Part shown: positions 1 to 10,740 of the stretch, in pieces
How positions within the stretch are numbered: the first letter of the stretch is position 1
How the letters are laid out: the number at the start of each line of letters is the position of its first letter
Assembly: GCF_009870125.1 (NCBI RefSeq)
Contig: NC_046679.1
Coordinates: 3,286,001 to 3,350,000, forward strand
Reading direction: 5' to 3'
Length of the DNA: 64,000 bases
Source of the DNA: Drosophila pseudoobscura
Taxonomy: Eukaryota > Arthropoda > Insecta > Diptera > Drosophilidae
Translations under genes and position numbers: made by a program
The notes under the pieces: generated by a model
What the model was told of the DNA's origin: nothing
The model's input: the letters and a program-made list of their open reading frames with translations, nothing else
Databases searched by the model: none

Positions 1-294
1 TGCGTAATTCCCCTTTTTTTCTTCTTTAACCAGTTTGAGCGAAAACCCATATGCAGTTCTCAACTTAGTTAATATTTAAGAATATTTAATCGTTGGCGAA
101 ACTTCTTTCCGGTGAGTAAACAAGTGAAAATATTATCCTTAACGATGATATAAACAGCTCTCACTGGGATATGGTGTAAGGAAAATTGGAAGTCAGTTTA
201 TTAGTTCAAATGTTTGTAATTCAACTTTTCATGAATGGTGATCGTTTTTTACGTTGGACAGCTTTAATAATGTCGACCATATCGACCCTTTATT

Positions 295-944
295 TCAGTT
301 TCTCGTCCACAGATCCTCCAAATAGGTGAAAGAAATATTCGATGAAAACTGCGGCTTACCATCGAACATCCAAATAAACGTAACAAGATATTCCCCCGAT
401 GGCAGTACCACGGGCAATTCAATGCGATGAAAATCGCTTAGCGTCTGCACACCCTACGATTAAAACCAAAAATGTTGGAGAATCGAATAATGTACACGCT
501 CAATACGTACCATATAAGGACATGAATGATTCACTGTGGACGAATCCTTCAACAGATTATAGATAATCTTGCCTACTGGGTGGTTGCGTCTCCTCAAAAA
601 CTCGCAGCAATCCAAGTGGAAGTCGAAGAGAAACGGTTTGTATCCATTCGCCCTCTTCCACATTTTAAATTTGGCAGAGATTTTGTACGCTGGCTCTAAG
701 ACCGTGAGATTTACATTCAAACTTGTTTTGTTGCGAGAGTGGGCCTTCAGGCGACACGTATGCATGATGACCCATGATTTATTGTAGGACTCGCACTTGG
801 CATTTGTCAGTTTAACCGACGGAGCCTCCTGCCATAATCAAGTATAAGTATTATTACGATTAGAAACTTGCAATCGATACTTACAGAGCCAATGAGAAAT
901 ATAGTTAAGCATATTATTCCAAAAGAAATCAGCTTGTAGTCCAT
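295..944 (-). CDS. DUF1091 (DM8) family secreted protein
   Basis: Three exons on the minus strand: 944-885, 828-511 and 453-295, with GT-AG introns of 56 and 57 bp and phase kept throughout. The product is 178 aa. The first 20 residues form a hydrophobic signal peptide ending at the first splice site. The body has the DUF1091 hallmarks: an FKMWKRANGYKPFLF stretch, a Cys-rich DCCEFLRRR region, NHSCPYM at the second exon end, and a C-terminal VTFIWMFDG beta-strand segment. DUF1091 is a very large insect family of small secreted proteins of largely unknown function, with some members linked to chemosensory or pheromone lipid handling. The length is normal and no lesion is seen. The family is clear; the particular orthologue is not, so I give no symbol. 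Confidence 0.85.
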
Positions 945-1573
945 TGCTTGCCATCAGAGTGGTCTAAAGGGAAGTGAATGTTCATGTCTGAATGGCAATT
1001 TTTAATCACTCCATTTATTTGGGGTTACCAGGTATCTCGTACGTAATGGTTCGGATTGAAATTATTTCCTAAAATTGTTTGATGTTGGCGACTGATTTTT
1101 CGGATTTGTTAAATGCTGAAATTGGGCGTAACGTTTTCCTGCCGGGGAAAATTGTGTACATTCGGAAGAACAAAATTCTTATGGAACTCTCAACGAGAAG
1201 AAAGTTTGTTTTCATACATATGTAAGTTCTTCCTTCATTGCCTTTCAAATTGTCCACTGATTAGTGAATTAGTGTCTGTCCAAAAGTTTAGTGGGTTAGG
1301 TCTGGGGTCCCGCGTGCTCCCCACATCTGATGTAGATAGCAGTAAATAATGTTTGCAGAGAGTGAGAGAGAGAGAGAGGAAAGGAGAGCTATTGTTGTTC
1401 TCTGGAGAGCAAGAACAGCTGTACATATTCGAGTAGTACCGTATAGAACGTCTGTATAGTTGGGGATCATACGTGTGCGTGTTCTGTAAATATGGAGACG
1501 AATATGTACAATGGATCAGCAACGAAGAGCATTTGTGTTTGGTTTGTGAGGCTGCAAAGTGCGGAAGCGGACG
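945..1573. other. intergenic, shared 5' side of two divergent genes
   Basis: About 630 bp between the DUF1091 gene and the first GILT gene, which are transcribed apart. It includes a GA-rich microsatellite near 1357-1385, a possible GAGA-factor target. I see no coding exon; the short reading frames here lack splice support and family resemblance. Confidence 0.6.
1357..1385. repeat. GA-rich microsatellite
   Basis: Nearly pure alternating GA with one interruption, about 190 bp upstream of the GILT start codon. It may bind GAGA factor, which is an inference from sequence only. Confidence 0.7.
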
Positions 1574-2396
1574 ATGAACAATAAATTAAGTATATTCTGC
1601 GGACTGGGAGTGCTCCTCATCTCTATAGCGAGAGGAAATGGCCAGCCACAGTCCAACGAGACGGTGGTGACATCCACCAGCACCACTGAAACAGCACCAG
1701 TAGTGCCTCAGAAACTACTGGTGGCCATCCACTATGAGGCCCTGTGTCCGGATAGCGTGTACTTCATCCGTCGACGGCTCCACGATGCTCTGCTGGACAA
1801 CGATTGGTGGCGATATACTGAGCTGAAGCTGTACCCCTTCGGTAAAGCGGGAGTGAGTACTTGGAGCTATGGATTCATCACGTTTGATCACTATTAATTC
1901 CCTGTCGTTCTCGTTCCAGTTCTACAACAACACTGCCACTAAGGAGATGCAGGTATTTTGCCAGCACGGATGGGAGGAGTGCGAACTGAATGCGCTGCAT
2001 GCCTGCATACTGGAGACACTAGAGATTCAAGAGGCCTTCAAGCTGATCTACTGTATGCTGCGGGCCTATAGCAACCAGCTGGACAAGTGCTCCAATCACC
2101 TGGGTCTCGACGTGAGTGCGGCGCGGAAATGCAAGCAATCGCGCAAGACCCCAGAGATCCTGGCTCCCTACGGCAAGGAGACTCTGAAGCTGGGCCTGTC
2201 CTTTGTCCCCACCATTGTGTTTGAGAATGTAAGTTTACCTCGTAGATTCCCTCCAGACTTCTTCTTTAAATCGATGTCTCAATCCCTTAAGGTATTCGAG
2301 CCATACGAGCAGAGCAGCATTCGCTACAACTTTGAGGGTCATTTCTGCAGTCAATACGAGAGAAAGTTCAACATCAGGCTGCCCACCTGCGTCTAG
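1574..2396 (+). CDS. GILT3: GILT-like thiol reductase with a CxxS site
   Basis: Exons 1574-1852, 1920-2228 and 2292-2396, phase checked, giving 230 aa. I chose the ATG at 1574; upstream codons in frame are not ATG. An N-terminal signal peptide is followed by a Ser/Thr-rich linker and a GILT domain. The family signature [16 protein letters not shown] is complete in exon 2. The active-site motif, CxxC in gamma-interferon-inducible lysosomal thiol reductases, reads C-P-D-S here, so the resolving cysteine is a serine. CxxS proteins of the thioredoxin fold usually bind or isomerise thiols rather than reduce disulfides efficiently. A second GILT gene follows 1.1 kb downstream, indicating tandem duplication. 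The symbol rests on recalled similarity to the D. melanogaster paralogue. A polyadenylation signal lies at 2452-2457. Confidence 0.85.
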
Positions 2397-3460
2397 CCAG
2401 ATCCTATTTAACTATGATGAGCATGCAAATGTTTTATTATGTGGTAAAACCAATAAATTATAATTACACCCGAGATACCAGTTTGGCTGGCTGGGTTTTC
2501 CGCTGACTCAGAGACTCCGCCTGCCCCAAAACGGCAGTGAAAAGCTAAAATTGGATCATCTTATCGGTCGCATTTGCATAGGGATCCTATGATTAGCCTC
2601 AGACGCAGCTGTAAATAAGATTAGAGCCCCAGTGTGATGGTTCCGCTGCTCAATTTTCAGCGTAATTGCGCGCAGTGCTGTCGTAATCTGTGTTGTTCGG
2701 CCTTTGTTTTTTGGACGGACAGACACTGACGCAGGCTGGCACACGCTCAGCGGTGGGTCTCGAGGAAATATATACAGCCCAGGCCCCTACACTCATAGGT
2801 TGATTGAGAGACCCCCGACAGGGGCGCTGGTTACCAGAGGGCTGGGGAACAAAATGGTACGGAAATCCGCAATAAAACTACCTGGATGGATACTTTAACT
2901 GCTTGTGTGAAGAGCCAGACCGATACCAAAAATCATATATGATCCTGTTAATCGATAGTCATACAGAGTCGACACTCATCTCTACATGAACGATCCTACA
3001 CATATCCGTTGATTATTCTTAAGATAAATAGCAGTCGAACGACAGCTTCCTTTATCAGTAAAAGTCTGGGATATGCGCGAAGGATCCACGTGAATCAATG
3101 AAAATAAAAATATTTCAATTCTGATTCATCGATATCCCATCGAGCCCATCGATCATTCTCCCATCGCTGCGATAGAAATCTTTCAAATCAATAGAAAAAT
3201 CTGTCAATATTTTTCTACACTTAAACTATGTATATGTACTCAACACAATAATTCTAAATTGAACCAGCTAAATTGGATTTGCGAATCTCTGCGAAGTGAA
3301 AGAACCCTCTGGTTGCGAATTCAAGCCACGCCACTGCCGCCTTGTGGGAAACACTACGACATTGCGGCTCATACAAAATTTTGACTTTATTTCAGTGTCA
3401 AGCTGTCGCTGGCGCTGTGCGGGACTGAACGATTTAAAGATCATCAACTCAATCTTCCCA
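2397..3460. other. intergenic between the GILT genes
   Basis: About 1.06 kb. Apart from the GILT3 polyadenylation signal at the left and the GILT2 5' UTR near the right, I see no gene, repeat or RNA. AT-rich from about 2900 on. Confidence 0.55.
2452..2457 (+). terminator. polyadenylation signal AATAAA
   Basis: A canonical hexamer 56 bp after the GILT3 stop codon. Confidence 0.7.
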
Positions 3461-4284
3461 ATGAGGGCGTTTGTCTTTGTCTGTCTACTGATGTGCATTA
3501 TGGCGCTGGCCAGTGCGAGGGTGAGTGACATTGCTCCCTCCAGTTCAGGGGACAACAGCGATCTAAAACAAGAACATTGTGAATTTTGCAGCGTCATCAT
3601 GCACGAGAGACAGAGGAGAGTGACAAACTGGCCGTAACACTGTACTACGAGTCACTTTGCCCCTACTGCATGACATTTGTCACCACACAACTGGGTCCCT
3701 CGATGCTTCTGAATGATCGACTGCCATTCGCGGATCTCCAGCTAATACCCTACGGCAATGCACATGTGGGTGGTTCTCTGTCCATCAGAATTTAAATTTA
3801 GCATTAAATCCCATATAATTTTAGCTTGATGACGAAGGAAATGTCGTATGCCAGCACGGCGTCGAGGAGTGTGATTTGAATGCCTGGCATGGCTGCATAC
3901 TGCAGCACCATAACATCACCGAAGCTATGACAATGATTGCCTGCATGATGCGCGGAAAGAAGAACAGACTGGACAAGTGTGCCGAACACTATAGCATCGA
4001 TGTGAGCGACGTCAAGGAGTGCCGGAATTCTCGTAGTGTGAATGATATACTAAAAGAGTACGGTAGGGAGACGGCCGAGGTGAAGCACCAGGGCGTTCCA
4101 GCCGTAGCACTGGATTACGTAAGATAAAATATGAGCATCGGATATCGAATGTGGAAGATTAACTTCTCCTCTTCCATAGGTGTACAACGTAGAAGAACAA
4201 AGCAGTCTGCTTAATCATTTCGATATTGTTTTCTGTGCTCAATATGAGCTCATGTACCATTTAAAACTAAAGAACTGTGTTTAA
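3461..4284 (+). CDS. GILT2: GILT thiol reductase with an intact CxxC site
   Basis: Four exons, 3461-3520, 3592-3765, 3825-4118 and 4180-4284, all GT-AG and phase consistent; 210 aa. Exon 1 encodes a 20-residue signal peptide. Exon 2 carries the active site in SLCPYCMTF, the canonical CxxC that reduces disulfides in endolysosomes at low pH. Exon 3 carries the signature CQHGVEECDLNAWHGC. The gene lies just upstream of eIF3d1, the neighbour I recall for GILT2 in D. melanogaster. Flies lack MHC antigen presentation, and GILT proteins have been linked to antibacterial defence in insects. AATAAA at 4290-4295 starts only 5 bp past the stop, so the 3' UTR is probably very short. Confidence 0.88.
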
Positions 4285-4654
4285 TTTTTAATAAAAAAAA
4301 CTATTGAGAAAATCTCTTACCAATCTATCAACTAATTCGATCGTATAAATCGTTATTCGGGTGTATGGAATTCTTGTCGCACAATTAATTGTTTGGCGCC
4401 ATTTTTTTAGGAATATCAAAATCGAGCAATTCTCTTACGTTTTCTTACGTTTTTTTTATGTGACCTATTTTGCTAAAACCCTTTTTTAGACAAGATCCAA
4501 TAAAAACAAGTGTTTAAAATAAAACAATCAAGTAGAAAATATTTTATTTAATCGCATAAAATTATGTGGGCATGGCTGAGAGATCTACCTAGAAAGAAAT
4601 ATTCGAGGGAACATTAAAAGCGAGGAATATGTATAATAAAACTTGAATTCGTCA

Positions 4655-4735
4655 GTATATTTACGGTATATTTTTAAAATGAGACGGTATATTTCGGTAT
4701 TTTTCTGAGGGTCAGACCGTATATCACACATGCGC
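4655..4735 (+). promoter_or_regulatory. GGTATATTT-repeat promoter-proximal element of eIF3d1
   Basis: Upstream of eIF3d1 lie several copies of an ACGGTATATTT-like word, followed by CTGAGGGTCAGACCGTATAT. Nearly the same block, in the same orientation relative to its gene, stands upstream of the UBE2O-type gene at 15998-16045. There it abuts a perfect Motif 1 box. The eIF3d1 copy is followed by ATCACACATG, which resembles a degenerate Motif 1. The function is inferred from this recurrence. Confidence 0.5.
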
Positions 4736-4850
4736 TACAAACCCGCGGTGATCGAGTAATTCGCGAAACAAGTTTTTTTTCAATTCTATATCAATTGATA
4801 AATTGGAAAAAATCAATTAAATAAACAGACCGGCCAGTGAAAAGCGTGCG

Positions 4851-6732
4851 ATGAGCGAGACCATAAACACCGCGGCGCAGTTTCCGTCCTTCGAGAAACC
4901 GACCGTGCAGTTCAACGAGCGGGGCTGGGGACCATGCGAGCTGCCGGACACGTTTAAGGATGTTCCATACCAGCCGTTCAGCAAGAACGACCGTCTGGGC
5001 AAGATCTGCGACTGGACGAGCACCTCGAACAACGACAAGAAGTACCAGAGTAAGTGCAATACAGATGCCGTCTGAAATTCGCATTTCCTCACATTTGTCC
5101 GCCCGCAAAGTGAGGTTATGTGCGTGTGTCGTGGCAGAGGTTACAGCGGTGTTGTGTTTTTGTGTTTCTTTCAGACAAGTACGCCTCCAGCTTCGGCACT
5201 GGCAACCAGTACTCGTACTACCATGAGGAGGACGAGACCACCTTCCACCTGGTCGACACGGCTCGTGTGCAGAAGCCGCCCCATCAGCGCGGACGCTTCC
5301 GCAACATGCGCGGACGCGGTGGTCGCGGTCGCAATCCCCGCGGCGGCCTGAACAACCACCACCACCACGGCATGACGACGCTCAACGGCAAGAATGTGAA
5401 GGCTCGTGATACCCGTCGCGGCATGGGCAAGAAGTTTGGTCATCGCGGTCCGCCCCCGAAGATGCGCGAATCGTCGGTGGCCGTGCGCGCCGACTGGGCT
5501 TCCATTGAGGAGATGGACTTCCCCCGTCTCATCAAGCTGTCGCTGCCCAACATCAAGGACGGTGTCGATATCGCCACCTGCGGCACCCTGGAGTACTACG
5601 ACAAGACCTATGACCGCATCAATGTGAAGAACGAGAAACCACTGCAGAAGATCGATCGCATTGTGCACACGGTGACCACCACCGACGATCCGGTTATTCG
5701 TCGTCTGTCCAAGACCGTGGGCAATGTCTTTGCCACAGATGCTATTCTGGCGACCATTATGTGCTCGACGCGCTCCAACTACTCCTGGGACATTGTCATC
5801 GAGAAGGTTGGCGACAAGATTTTCATGGACAAGCGTGATCATACGGAATTCGATTTGCTGACTGTGAACGAGAGCAGCGTGGAGCCCCCAACCGACGACG
5901 ACAGCTCTTGCAACTCGCCCCGCAACCTGGCCATCGAGGCCACCTTCATCAACCACAACTTCAGCCAGCAGGTGCTGAAGACCGGCGACCAGGAGGCCAA
6001 GTTTAAGTTCGAGGAGCCAAATCCCTTCATCAGCGAAGACGAGGACATCCAGGTGGCCAGCGTGGGCTATCGCTACAAGAAGTGGGAGCTCGGCAGCGAT
6101 ATTGTAAGCAAAAATCCACGACTCCTCGAATCACTACTCTAACGAATTCCATCCCATTTGTGTGGTAGGTTCTGGTGGCGCGATGCGAACACGACGGCGT
6201 GCTGCAGACGCCCAGTGGCGAGCCACAGTTCATGTCGATCAAGGCCCTCAACGAGTGGGACTCCAAGCTGGCCAATGGCGTGGAGTGGCGCCAGAAGTTG
6301 GACACACAGCGCGGCGCCGTGCTGGCCAATGAGCTGCGCAACAATGCCTGCAAGCTGGCCAAGTGGACCGTTCAGGCGGTGCTTGCGGGCTCCGATCAGC
6401 TGAAGCTGGGCTATGTGTCGCGTATCAACCCGAGAGATCATTCGCGACATGTCATCCTGGGCACGCAGCAGTTCAAGCCGCACGAGTTCGCCACTCAGAT
6501 CAATTTGAGCATGGACAATGCCTGGGGCGTTCTCCGGTGCATCATTGACCTGGTGATGAAGCAGAAGGACGGCAAGTATCTGATCATGAAGGATCCCAAC
6601 AAGCCGATCATTCGTCTCTACGATATCCCCGACAACACATTCGATTCCGATGACTCGGACGACGGCGAGGGCGATGATGGTGAGGGTTTCCAGCAGGTCT
6701 ACAACTATGCGAACAACAGCAACAAGATTTAG
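4851..6732 (+). CDS. eIF3d1: eukaryotic translation initiation factor 3 subunit D
   Basis: Exons 4851-5049, 5175-6103 and 6169-6732; 563 aa, about the usual length for eIF3d (also called eIF-3p66). The sequence starts [17 protein letters not shown] and has the conserved [12 protein letters not shown] and [14 protein letters not shown] blocks. A basic [15 protein letters not shown]-binding stretch and a His-rich run follow in exon 2. The C-terminus is acidic ([15 protein letters not shown]). In the cytoplasm eIF3d is part of the eIF3 complex that recruits mRNA to the 40S subunit, and it can bind the mRNA cap directly. Introns are short. Long antisense reading frames overlap exon 2 but reflect GC-rich codon use. 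The upstream GGTATATTT element and lack of a TATA box fit a housekeeping gene. Confidence 0.96.
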
Positions 6733-7088
6733 ACGTTACGCATTCAGCACCCACTTACAGAACCACATCTGGGCTGGGTGTGCGTCAGAGCCCTTTTATT
6801 AACCATAATATCGATCGATAACCCATGTCCTTTCGCAGAAGTAGACGCGTTCTAGGCGCTAGTTGTAAGAATTTGTATCCGAGTTGTATCTGCAGCATAT
6901 TCCTAGTAAAACACAGACGGCGAAACGACAAGACCTGCTCTTTACTGGAGGGTGCCTCAATAGTTTCTTCAGCATTTATACAGAAATTGGTCTGATTCAT
7001 TTCGCGTGCTGTTATAAATAGGGACATTCGACTGCCGCATGGTACGTAGAGCAGTCATCGCTTTAACTCTGGCGGAAGCACAACCAAA
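6733..7088. other. intergenic, eIF3d1 3' flank and protease promoter
   Basis: About 355 bp holding the eIF3d1 3' UTR and, near the right end, the TATA-type promoter of the next gene. Nothing else is seen. Confidence 0.6.
7013..7020 (+). promoter_or_regulatory. TATA box of the CLIP protease gene
   Basis: TATAAATA, with an Inr-like GCAGTCATC about 40 bp downstream and the start codon at 7089. A TATA promoter is common in inducible immune genes. Confidence 0.6.
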
Positions 7089-8295
7089 ATGTGCTCCGAG
7101 AGAAGGCTTTTGATCCTGCTGCTGCTGCCGCTGATAGTCGTGGTGCAAGCTGCTGCCTTGCTAGCCTTTGCCAATTGCACTCCCGAAGAGCGTTGCATCA
7201 CCCTCAAGAGGTGTCCGCAAATACTGGACAATATCAAGGCCTACAATGTGGCCCAGCGGAAAATGATCGGCCACAAGCAATGCGCTTTGAAGAGTCATCA
7301 CAACACACTCTTGGAACGAGTCTACGTCTGCTGTCCGGAAGTGCCTCCCGTTGCCCAGACGGGCAACATCCTCCCCATCATTGGAGAGTGCGGCGTGACC
7401 TTGCCTTCCTTTCGCATCGTTGGGGGCACCAAGGCAGGTCTCTATGAGTTTCCATGGCTGGCACTGATCCGACACGAGAAACCTGTGGCACTGCAGCTTA
7501 GGACGCTCCGGGATTTGCTCAAATTGTTTGTCGTGAAACCTACATCCTTCGGTTGCGGAGGGGCACTGATCAACACTCGCTATGTACTGACCGCAGCCCA
7601 TTGCGTGGCCAGCCGAAGGCTCATCGAGTCGGGTACAGTGGTGGCCAGCGTTCGTCTCGGCGAATGGAACACGGAGACTGCTCCCGACTGCTTCAACGAG
7701 GTGAATGGTAGAGAAATCTGTGCTCCCAGCCACCTGGACATAGAGGTCGAGAAGAGGATCGTCCACGACGGGTATGTGCCCGATAGCAGGGACCACTTCA
7801 ACGACATAGCTCTGCTGCGCCTCAAGCGGAGTGTCAGGTGAGGAGGCTCGCCATCTCGGAGACCATCGGCCTAATGAAAGCTCTCCGCTCTTTAGCTACG
7901 CCAACAACATCCAACCCATTTGCCTGCCAGATAGCCAGAGGCTGCACAATAGTCACTTCCAAATAGCCGGCTGGGGCCACACCGACTTGGACAGGGCGAG
8001 CCCCGTCATGCTTAAGGCCACTATTATGGGCCGTGGTGTGGATGAGTGCCGCGCAAGATATGGCCCGATGAGGGACACCCAACTGTGTGCTGGCGGCACC
8101 GATCATAGAGACACCTGTAACGGGGACTCGGGCAGCCCCCTAATGGCCACCATCAGTGTGGGCGGCCGTGAATTCGTCTATCTCGCAGGCATCACCTCGT
8201 ACGGACCAAGGCCGTGCGGTCTGCAGGACTGGCCGAGCGCCTACACCAGAACAGAGGCCTTCATCGAATGGATAGTGATGCATCTGGAGGCTTGA
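7089..8295 (+). CDS. CLIP-domain trypsin-like serine protease, SPE paralogue
   Basis: Exons 7089-7837 and 7896-8295; 382 aa. A signal peptide is followed by a CLIP domain with six cysteines (from CTPEERC to VCCPE). Next comes the activation site LPSFR/IVGG and an S1 protease domain. The catalytic residues are present: TAAHC (His), NDIALLRL (Asp) and NGDSGSP (Ser). The residue six before the catalytic serine is Asp, so trypsin-like Arg/Lys specificity is expected. The usual GDSGGP reads GDSGSP. The loop before FGCGG is about 14 residues longer than in the downstream SPE gene, which has an intron exactly there; here no splice acceptor exists. The tandem position, closely similar domain and shared last-intron position show common descent with SPE. 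It may correspond to a D. melanogaster gene next to SPE, but I am unsure which. Confidence 0.88.
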
Positions 8296-8735
8296 TCTTG
8301 CTTTGAATGCGATAGAAGTGTGAGAGGAACGGCGCTGTATTTAGTATCTATGTATAACGTCATAAGAATAACTGGTTAAGAAATTAACGACTGCACATTG
8401 GATCTAGAGATCATTAGATGGGAGAGCATGCTCAGCACAGGCAGGGATTTGGACAGGTGGCTTGGGATTGGCCCGCATATTTTGCACAATGCTAATTGGA
8501 ATCTCCGGGAAAACACTCCACATACATTGTACATACAAACATATCAGTATGCAATTCTCTTTCCCGTAATCTCGGGTCACCTTTGACACGCTGCCATTTG
8601 GCTCTCGCGATAATCTCGCGGTAGCTTATCTCGTCAGCGTCCCACTAATGGGACTTAAACCGGCTCAACCACCGGAGAGTGCCTTTAGTCTCAGCTTGAA
8701 GCCCCGAGCGATCAGATCAATCGTAATCTGCCAAG
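8296..8735. other. intergenic between the two CLIP proteases
   Basis: About 440 bp. No TATA box or coding exon was recognised; it presumably holds the first protease's 3' UTR and the SPE promoter. Confidence 0.5.
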
Positions 8736-10141
8736 ATGATGACGGATCCGAAGCAGATGCTGATGCCGATGCTGCTCCCGCTGCTGGTGCTGCTGCTGCT
8801 GGTGGCCGGTGCACAACGAGCTGGTGAGCTGTCCTTCGAGGGGCCAACAACCGGTTTTGATCAGTGCATTCATTCAATGCAATTTCATTTAGATGCTGCG
8901 CAGATCACCTTCGGCAGCTGCATCCCGCAGGAGAGTGCGGAGCGCGGCTTCTGCGTCCACATTGACAGCTGTCCCTTCCTGTTCACCATCCTCAATACGG
9001 ATAAGACGACCCCGGCCCAGCGCACCCTGCTCTCGAAGAGCCAATGCGGCCTGGACAACAGGCGCGAGGGTCTGGTGAACCGCATTCTGGTCTGTTGTCC
9101 GGTGAGCAAACGCGCCGGCCAACTCACGAATGTCCACACTGCGGCAGAGGAGCACTTGCCGGGCAACGTTCTGCCCGGCAATGAGACATGTGGCATCCAT
9201 TTTGCCGACCGCATTGTGGGCGGCCACAACACCACTCTCTCGGAGTTCCCTTGGATGGTCCTGCTGCAGTACAAGAAGCGTGAGTGGAGCAATAATTTGA
9301 GGGAATAGTTCTCTAGATCATCCGTTTCCGAATTTGCAGTATTCTCAGAGGATTATAGCTTCAATTGCGGCGGGACCTTGATCAACTCTCGCTATGTGCT
9401 GACTGCCGGACACTGCCTGGCCAGTCGCCGACTGGACATGTCCGGCACAGCCCTGCATGCTGTCCGCCTGGGCGAGTGGGACACCAATACGGACCCCGAT
9501 TGCGTGACCGAGAAGAATGGCCAGAAGACATGCGCCCCCGGGCACATCGACATTGAGGTGGAGAAGCTAATCATCCACGAGGAATATGTCCCCAACTCCA
9601 TTGACCAGATGAACGACATAGCCCTATTGCGTCTCAAGCAGAGTGTCAGGTGAGTGGATCTCATCTAATCTGATCTGATCTGATCTGGTCTCTATGTAAT
9701 CGTGGCCTTGGCAGCTACTCGGATTATGTGCGACCTATTTGCCTGGGCGTCAATGGCGATGTGCGGACGAATCTGTTCGAGGGCTATGCCATGGACGTGG
9801 CTGGCTGGGGCCTGACCGAGAAGAAGGTGCCCAGTCCGTGGAAGCTAAAGATCACCGTCGATGTGTGGAACTTGAAGACGTGCCAGGACAAGTACAGCCC
9901 GTACAAGTACAAGCTGAACGATAACCAGCTGTGTGCTGGTGGCAAGGCGAATGTCGACACCTGCGGCGGCGACTCGGGCGGTCCCCTGATGGTGGCAATC
10001 AACACTGGCGGCAGGGAGGTGTTCTATGTGGCCGGCATCACCTCGTACGGCCCGGATCCGTGCGGCCTACCAGGCTGGCCGGGCGTGTACACCCGCACGG
10101 GTGCCTTCATCGATTGGATACAGCGTAAATTGGAGGCATAA
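8736..10141 (+). CDS. SPE: Spaetzle-processing enzyme (CLIP serine protease)
   Basis: Proposed exons 8736-8823, 8893-9279, 9340-9649 and 9715-10141; 403 aa. A Leu-rich signal peptide, a CLIP domain (GSCIPQ to LVCCPV) and the activation site FADR/IVGG precede the S1 domain. Catalytic TAGHC, NDIALLRL and CGGDSGGP are intact, and Asp at the S1 pocket gives trypsin-like specificity. The sequence around FPWMVLLQYKKLFSE and AGWGLTE matches my memory of D. melanogaster SPE. SPE is secreted into haemolymph as a zymogen, is cleaved by upstream proteases after infection, and then cuts pro-Spaetzle to turn on Toll. The first intron (69 bp) keeps frame and has no stop, so an unspliced message would also read through. 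The last intron contains a short TGATC tandem repeat. Confidence 0.92.
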
Positions 10142-10740
10142 TAAATAATGTTTGCTAATTTATTCACATTTCTCGCATTGGCTAGCTTAAAATATAGAAC
10201 TAGTGCTGGGACAAGGAGCGTTAAACTTAAATTATGCTAAGCTCTCTCCTCTCTTTCTTTCAAGTGGAATGCGAAACAAAAACAGATACAATAATCGAAA
10301 CTAGGCACGACATGGGTTCGATACATGGGATATATTGAGGGGGGATCGGGGCGGGAGCGACTTAGGGCGACAAGTATAAAATATATTTTGTGGCATTCCA
10401 TACAATACAACATTTCGCTTAGCTAAACGCTACTTAATATACATACATGTTTGCTTCTCATATATTCTAGAACGCATCGCTATTATTTCATGGATGTGTG
10501 ACAATGTAAAGCACATTTAATTTAGTTTAAGAACATTTTGCATAACTAAAAGGGCGATAGCCAGCAATTCGAATAGGCTTAAGAATATAGAGATTCGATA
10601 GTGTATGTATAGTATAGTGTATAAAACGCTGCCCATTGCCTGGGGCCAGCCAGACTTCCATCGCGGGTGGCAAAAGTCTTCTGAGTTGTGTGGGGAGGCA
10701 CCACTGGGCATGGGTAAGCGCCGAGAATGGCGAGATTCAA
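10142..10740. other. intergenic between convergent 3' ends
   Basis: About 600 bp between the stops of SPE (plus) and the UBE2O-type gene (minus). It must hold both 3' UTRs. No coding or repeat signal is seen. Confidence 0.6.

Noticed and set aside
1113-1349. Short frames upstream of the first GILT gene
   Set aside because: Overlapping frames on both strands with no splice sites or motifs; ordinary noise in intergenic DNA.
5171-5956. 261-codon open frame antisense to eIF3d1
   Set aside because: It mirrors GC-rich third positions of a conserved exon and resembles no family.
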